16,936 bases of DNA, taken from contig SKYY01000157.1 of NCBI GenBank assembly GCA_007127665.1, positions 1 through 16,936 on the forward strand. Direction: 5' to 3'. A program made the position numbers and the translations under genes. The DNA comes from Balneolales bacterium. Its GTDB lineage: Bacteria; Bacteroidota; Rhodothermia; Balneolales; Natronogracilivirgulaceae. The notes beneath the pieces were generated by a model. That model did not search any database, was not told where the DNA came from, and was given only the letters and a program-made list of their open reading frames with translations. This document shows, piece by piece, positions 13,901-16,936 of the stretch (position 1 is its first letter; every line of letters begins with the position of its first letter).

Positions 13901-16083
13901 GATCCTTCGAGTATCTCGAGAATTTCTCCCGGGATGTCCGGAACTCCATCACCGACAAGCACAACCTCCATTTGATCGTTGAAATCGTCCCCGGTCAGTG
14001 TAGCCACCGTTCTGCCCTGATTGCCTCCCTGATCGGGGTACAGCCGCCAATCATGCGCTCTGGGATGGTTGACTCTCACCGTCAACCCGGCGGATTGTCC
14101 TGCGAGAGCCGAATCACCTTCCGAGAAGGTTATTTGGATATCATGCAGCCCGATATGGTCACTGCTGTAAAAAAAGGAAGCTTCACTCATTCCCCATTGC
14201 AGCGGAACTTCGCCTAACTGTTCGCCATTGGGCTGTAGGATGACGGCATCTCTATCAGACTCGAACTTAAACCGGGTTGTAGTTTCAACCGGCGCGGGAT
14301 TGCCAAACTCATCTACCACGGAGATCACAAAAGGCTCGTTTTCCGTTCCGGATGATGCCAGATTTCTCGGGCCCGTAAGTTCCATCGCATAGGCCGGAGA
14401 TGGGATTTCCGGCTGGATGAGGACGGGATAGCCGCCATCTGTGGACTGCCAGAAACCGTCAGGGTGGAATATTAGCCCCGGCATATTATCAACCGCATTT
14501 GTCCCGCTCATCTGCCCGGTAGTAAGGCCGATGAGGCCTTCGTTCAAACCCAGCCCGACACCGGTGGTCATCCCGCTGCTTTCCATATCCCAATAACTGT
14601 CCTGGATTGCGGCATTTTGAGTATTCGTCCCTACGAGTCCACCAAGCTGATTATCACCTGTGACTTCTCCGGTGCTGTATGATCGCTTGATGACTGCGTT
14701 GGTCTCATCGTCCTGTAGCTCATCGGCAGCATACGTGAATCTAAATGCCGTCTCCCTTCCAGATACCGGCAATTCAGAGCGCGCATCGATCCGGGCCGCC
14801 TCCGGATAATTAACACCGGGCGCTCCCGCCGGGTCAAGACCGCCGGACACCTGTGGACTTACGGTTTTGGAAGTGGCAACGGTGTATGATCCAACCAGCC
14901 CTCCCGATCCAAAATCCTGGCCGCTTGTAACGGAACCGTTGGCATAGGAATCGCCTATATATCCATCTGAAAAGCCTGCCAGGCCGCCGGTGGAACCCTG
15001 CCCGGAGGCATTGCCATGAGCATGGGATCTTGATATGTAGGCATTCACACTGTTATTGCCGGCCAACCCGCCTACAGCTACAGCTCCCTGAACGGTGCCA
15101 TCAGCAAAAGAATCGAAGATCACGGACCAGGAATCATTCCATCCTGCAAGTCCCCCGGTACGATCTGCTCCCTGCACATCCACAGACGCATGGGATCGTG
15201 AGATCACAGACGGCCGCCTTAACTCATCCAGAGTCAGGTTAGCTCCCAACAAGCCACCCGATATGTGTGATGATGTGGTTACTTCACCTTCAGCAAAACT
15301 CTCGTGAATTCGGGCATTCAGGTTGAAACCCGCGAGGCCTCCGAAGTAAGAGGACAGGCCTTCTTCGTTGTCGATTTCAATAATTGAAACGGATGCGTTT
15401 GAATAAATTATTTCATTATAGTTGCCGCCGGTAATGCCTCCGGCAAAAGAGATGGCCGACACGGTACCGGCTACCTCTGACCAGTTAATCAGATTAGCAT
15501 TGACCCCGGTCATCAAGCCCACATATGTTGTTCCTGTTACATCCCCCGTCACTCTGGTGTCATGAATATAAGCGTAACTCTGCGCCGCGAGTGCTCCAAC
15601 GGCATGTCCCCCTGTAACATTCACGTCTTCGAAACGCAAACGGGAAATGTTGGCTTGCGGCCCGAGTACCCGGAATAAACCCACACCAGCTTCATCGGGG
15701 CGATTGATAACAAGATTCTTAATCACATGGCCATTGCCGTCCAGGCTGCCGCGAAAGGGCTCGTTGTCACTGTTAAACAATGATTCAAAAAAGCCGATCG
15801 GCTCAAAACCGAGGCCGCCATTCCAATTTTCCGTTTCACCGGCATCGATGTCGGCTGTCAGCACAAAATAAGCGTTGAGATAATCCTGCATCATCTGAAG
15901 TTCCTTCACCGTTTCGATTTGATAGGGATCATCGGACGTTCCACTTCCACCCGAAAAAGGTGTGGTGTCGGCAACGCCATGTGTCGATTGTGCAGTGGAA
16001 AAATTGCTTGTTAAAATAAAAAAGAGGATAAAAACACTTGAAAGAATATGAATACGGTTGGAGCGAGGGTAAAAAAAAGGCAT
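10933..16083 (-). CDS. Giant T9SS-exported GLUG/VWD surface protein (1716 aa)
   Basis: Residues 1-31 are a Sec signal peptide (VFILFFILTSNFSTA). Residues 40-550 hold about ten GLUG-like repeats (GGLAGFN, GGLAGWND, GGLVGSY, GGLVGTN), often predicted as a beta-helix in adhesins. Residues 560-770 look Ig/IPT-like. Residues 770-960 resemble CARDB/DUF11 domains (NSGDMDLHDILLYIQIPKGL). After an acidic, Pro/Gly-rich linker comes a von Willebrand type D domain (about 1103-1300: YGDPHIITFDGMGYGFHAVG to FGDSWRIT) with a C8-like Cys pair (ETVCRDQGINHPTLLNNC). An Fn3-like domain follows, then a type A T9SS sorting domain (about 1636-1716: NYPNPFNPVTNITFDIP, NILGQHVQTLVNE, SGVYIYRLST). It is therefore predicted to be carried over the outer membrane by T9SS and attached to the surface or released. 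Its role is probably adhesion or matrix formation (inference). No protease or glycosidase motif was seen. Confidence 0.9.
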   Translation of the reverse strand: MPFFYPRSNRIHILSSVFILFFILTSNFSTAQSTHGVADTTPFSGGSGTSDDPYQIETVKELQMMQDYLNAYFVLTADIDAGETENWNGGLGFEPIGFFESLFNSDNEPFRGSLDGNGHVIKNLVINRPDEAGVGLFRVLGPQANISRLRFEDVNVTGGHAVGALAAQSYAYIHDTRVTGDVTGTTYVGLMTGVNANLINWSEVAGTVSAISFAGGITGGNYNEIIYSNASVSIIEIDNEEGLSSYFGGLAGFNLNARIHESFAEGEVTTSSHISGGLLGANLTLDELRRPSVISRSHASVDVQGADRTGGLAGWNDSWSVIFDSFADGTVQGAVAVGGLAGNNSVNAYISRSHAHGNASGQGSTGGLAGFSDGYIGDSYANGSVTSGQDFGSGGLVGSYTVATSKTVSPQVSGGLDPAGAPGVNYPEAARIDARSELPVSGRETAFRFTYAADELQDDETNAVIKRSYSTGEVTGDNQLGGLVGTNTQNAAIQDSYWDMESSGMTTGVGLGLNEGLIGLTTGQMSGTNAVDNMPGLIFHPDGFWQSTDGGYPVLIQPEIPSPAYAMELTGPRNLASSGTENEPFVISVVDEFGNPAPVETTTRFKFESDRDAVILQPNGEQLGEVPLQWGMSEASFFYSSDHIGLHDIQITFSEGDSALAGQSAGLTVRVNHPRAHDWRLYPDQGGNQGRTVATLTGDDFNDQMEVVLVGDGVPDIPGEILEILEGSRSMDIRFDLTGQEPGIRSLGLTDTDGTVRVLDEAFIVAEADDLVPQLWTSIQGADNLEAGSTSTVNIHYGNSGDMDLHDILLYIQIPKGLDFTINEQDFNTPELTETMASEHFDDEGELDSLVPYFETDDVIVLPLWVYQIRAGHSQTIRLEIEPNDVSITQQLSEVYGRSISAEIMALPPETNPFTLSGDFENSVPELLFLYIDTVIMDALEEENILKVPPQGMSAAKSGNLNTGSPDAGQRMSGVNEEHFNRQIITSGGCVENENYSPPDNEYVSNTRQRVFSDFRNRDVLPSGGDFARGAFLGLVATVACGSNPIGWKTCGSLALAAGADNLNTFRRVYNAYDNLGEPECDPPEDDDDYDPPVCDGCGGGGSTYGDPHIITFDGMGYGFHAVGEFILTRALDDEFEIQARMEQMRQNIRHFSINTAFAINVNGDHVVFEQSGDIGSNIVVLPDLFVNQVEQELPGDGDAGIDLPNGGSIFRRGQTVTVRWPDNRARVDVWQSNARPIVGNRALGIEISLSDQYTSRVEGLMGSNSGDRSTTFVTRDGTRLAGPLSFDDLYRTFGDSWRITQDESLFGTTTFADFSMPDEQKTIESLESHEREAAETVCRDQGINHPTLLNNCIFDVAFSGEPGFAFDSSRLIVQAPQREPEPLLAAHEGRIQITLRTAKAEGIPFLFQVPDADMTFELMDDGDASSLSDTRVLSPLDAGTYEIAMQAPSGEWELLDASCNIPDGRMEVAWDDFLVTLDLLQGESVTCSFDVMPEGLLVPFELQSPQDEDLIVVEGSGKDEVALAWESATELESADIMYTWLLDNDTAFSEPLIEAASDEDGLQSGLTLTFGEIDAFLAEEGIAMDEVFSGYWTVEASAEGLTIRAAEPHGISFQRGLVTAGSTGPETPESFKLGHNYPNPFNPVTNITFDIPYDTHVRMDVYNILGQHVQTLVNEPKTAGSYNVTFDASVMASGVYIYRLSTDDFMQSRTMTLIK

Positions 16084-16366
16084 AACAATATCAGGTACTT
16101 TGGGGTTTGGATGCTTTTTTGCTGTTAAAACAGGACACGTGAATAGTGCTGCTGTTGATGGACTTGTCTTAAGTGATTCAGTAAAATAAAAATTTACAAT
16201 GATTTACCAAAAAACTGAACAAAATCAGCCTAATTGTATAAAGCGCAGAGGTTTTCAAGGTTTTTAGCTCTGTTTTCACAAAAAAAATGTCTCGTCAATG
16301 ACACCCTTTTTTACATAATGGCGGTTTTTGGTATCTTTGGTACAATCCGACACAAGAATTTATCCA
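16084..16366. other. Divergent regulatory region between the T9SS gene and the groES fragment
   Basis: AT-rich 283-bp spacer. On the minus strand TAAATTTT (complement of 16189-16196) is one base from the TAnnTTTG box and lies about 105 bp before the T9SS gene start, a weak promoter candidate. The plus-strand promoter is listed separately. No protein-like ORF or repeat was seen. Confidence 0.5.
16309..16339 (+). promoter_or_regulatory. Bacteroidota-type promoter of the groES fragment
   Basis: TATCTTTG (16332-16339) matches the TAnnTTTG -7 box of the Bacteroidota primary sigma factor. A T-rich block ending at 16312 lies 19 bp upstream, where the -33 box belongs. The ATG is 27 bp downstream. 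No CIRCE-type inverted repeat is present. Confidence 0.5.
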
Positions 16367-16461
16367 ATGATCAAATCCTATCTCAACGACATCGAAAAAT
16401 TTGTCATTATCGGTGATCGTGTACTCATCAAGCCGCATGAACTGGATAACCGTACCGAGTC
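16367..16461 (+). pseudogene. groES: 5' fragment of co-chaperonin groES
   Basis: ATG 16367 starts MIKSYLNDIEKFVIIGDRVL and continues IKPHELDNRTES. This matches the beginning of the Bacteroidota/Balneolota form of GroES (Cpn10), including the GDRVLIKP strand and the residues just before the GLFLPP-type mobile loop. After the Ser codon at about 16461 the sequence changes abruptly to the 3' part of an AraC gene in another frame. Reading on from this ATG gives some 56 unrelated residues before a stop at 16631-16633. The remaining two thirds of GroES, including the GroEL-binding mobile loop, are missing. A working copy must exist elsewhere, or the junction is an assembly error. Confidence 0.8.
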
Positions 16462-16932
16462 GGTTTCATCCTCTTCCTGGGATACTCCGGGATCCGGCAC
16501 AGGAATGTCTTCGCCGATGGAGCCGTACAGGCACAGCAGATCGTGGAGCCGAAAGCATCGGGGGAGTACGTCAGGTCGGGACTCAAACCGGAACTCGCGC
16601 AGCTCTACCACCGGAAACTGCTCGACTACATGAGCGCCAGGAAACCCTACCTCGAACCGAAACTCTCCCTCGGGCACCTGGCCGACGAGCTGGACATTTC
16701 CGCCAACCACCTCTCGCAGGTCATCAACCAGTACGAAGGAAAAAACTTCTTCGATTTTGTGAACACCTACCGGGTGGATGAGTTCAAGCAACGCATCGCC
16801 CAGCCGGCCAACAGCAGCTACAGCATCCTGGCCATCGCGCTGGACTCCGGATTCAACTCCAAATCCTCCTTCAACCAGGTCTTCAAGAAAGTCACGGGCA
16901 AAACCCCGTCGCAGTACGTTTCGGAAGCCTAA
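16458..16932 (+). pseudogene. 3' fragment of a second membrane AraC regulator gene
   Basis: From the codon at 16465 the frame reads FILFLGYSGIRHRNVFADGA and continues to YVSEA with TAA at 16930-16932. It aligns without gaps to 645-1112 (constant offset 15,820) and is about 82% identical in protein. It retains the last piece of the final membrane helix and the complete AraC DNA-binding domain (LGHLADELDISANHLSQVIN, SILAIALDSGFNSKSSFNQV). The six preceding helices are missing, and an in-frame TAA at 16447-16449 closes the frame in the groES part. A GTG at 16543 could start a 129-residue soluble DNA-binding fragment, which, if translated, might act on the operators of the full regulator. It lies downstream of the groES promoter. 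Confidence 0.8.
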
Positions 16933-16936
16933 GCCC

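Noticed and set aside
1..16936. Insertion sequences, integrases, tRNA or rRNA genes
   Set aside because: I looked for transposase or integrase motifs, terminal inverted repeats and tRNA-like cloverleaf ends and saw none that I could support.

Overview
This window looks like chromosomal DNA from a member of the Bacteroidota/Balneolota/Rhodothermota group. The signs are a 1716-residue secreted protein ending in a type IX secretion (T9SS, Por) sorting domain, a TonB-dependent receptor with a carboxypeptidase-regulatory-like N-terminal domain, AraC regulators carrying a seven-helix membrane sensor, a TAnnTTTG-type promoter before a groES start, and few Shine-Dalgarno sites. GC content is moderate, and the large secreted protein is rich in Asp/Glu, which would fit a halophile. 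The species cannot be told from the sequence.

Layout, left to right. (1) 1-1112: membrane AraC regulator, cut by the window edge. (2) 1113-1894: minisatellite, a 41-residue membrane peptide and a G-poor low-complexity tract. (3) 1895-4411: TonB-dependent receptor. (4) 4397-4833: a 47-bp duplication over the receptor stop codon, a strong hairpin inside an 87-codon open frame with no start codon, and a palindromic promoter region. (5) 4834-6042: AAA_14/DUF4143 ATPase. (6) 6121-6309: two more tandem repeats. (7) 6285-8353, minus strand: operon of AraC regulator, four-helix DUF1772-like protein and cupin. (8) 8645-9793: YdjM-type membrane metal-dependent hydrolase. (9) 9866-10084, minus: an in-frame relic joining the start of a HEPN toxin to the end of its MNT nucleotidyltransferase. 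(10) 10113-10715, minus: conserved 200-residue secreted or anchored protein of unknown function. (11) 10933-16083, minus: giant T9SS-exported GLUG/VWD protein. (12) 16367-16932: the first ~32 codons of groES joined out of frame to the 3' third of a second copy of the gene at the left edge.

Two themes stand out. First, there are recombination scars: the groES/AraC chimera, the collapsed HEPN-MNT module, and a gapless 468-bp direct repeat (about 82% identical as protein) bracketing the window 15.8 kb apart. Second, nearly every gene-free gap holds its own unrelated short tandem repeat (24/26, 47, 12, 29, 16 and 15 bp), and two of these repeats overlap the stop codon of a neighbouring gene. No complete new defence or metabolic system can be demonstrated. 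The most novel material is the scars, the start-less ORF with its nested hairpin, and the domain mix of the T9SS protein.
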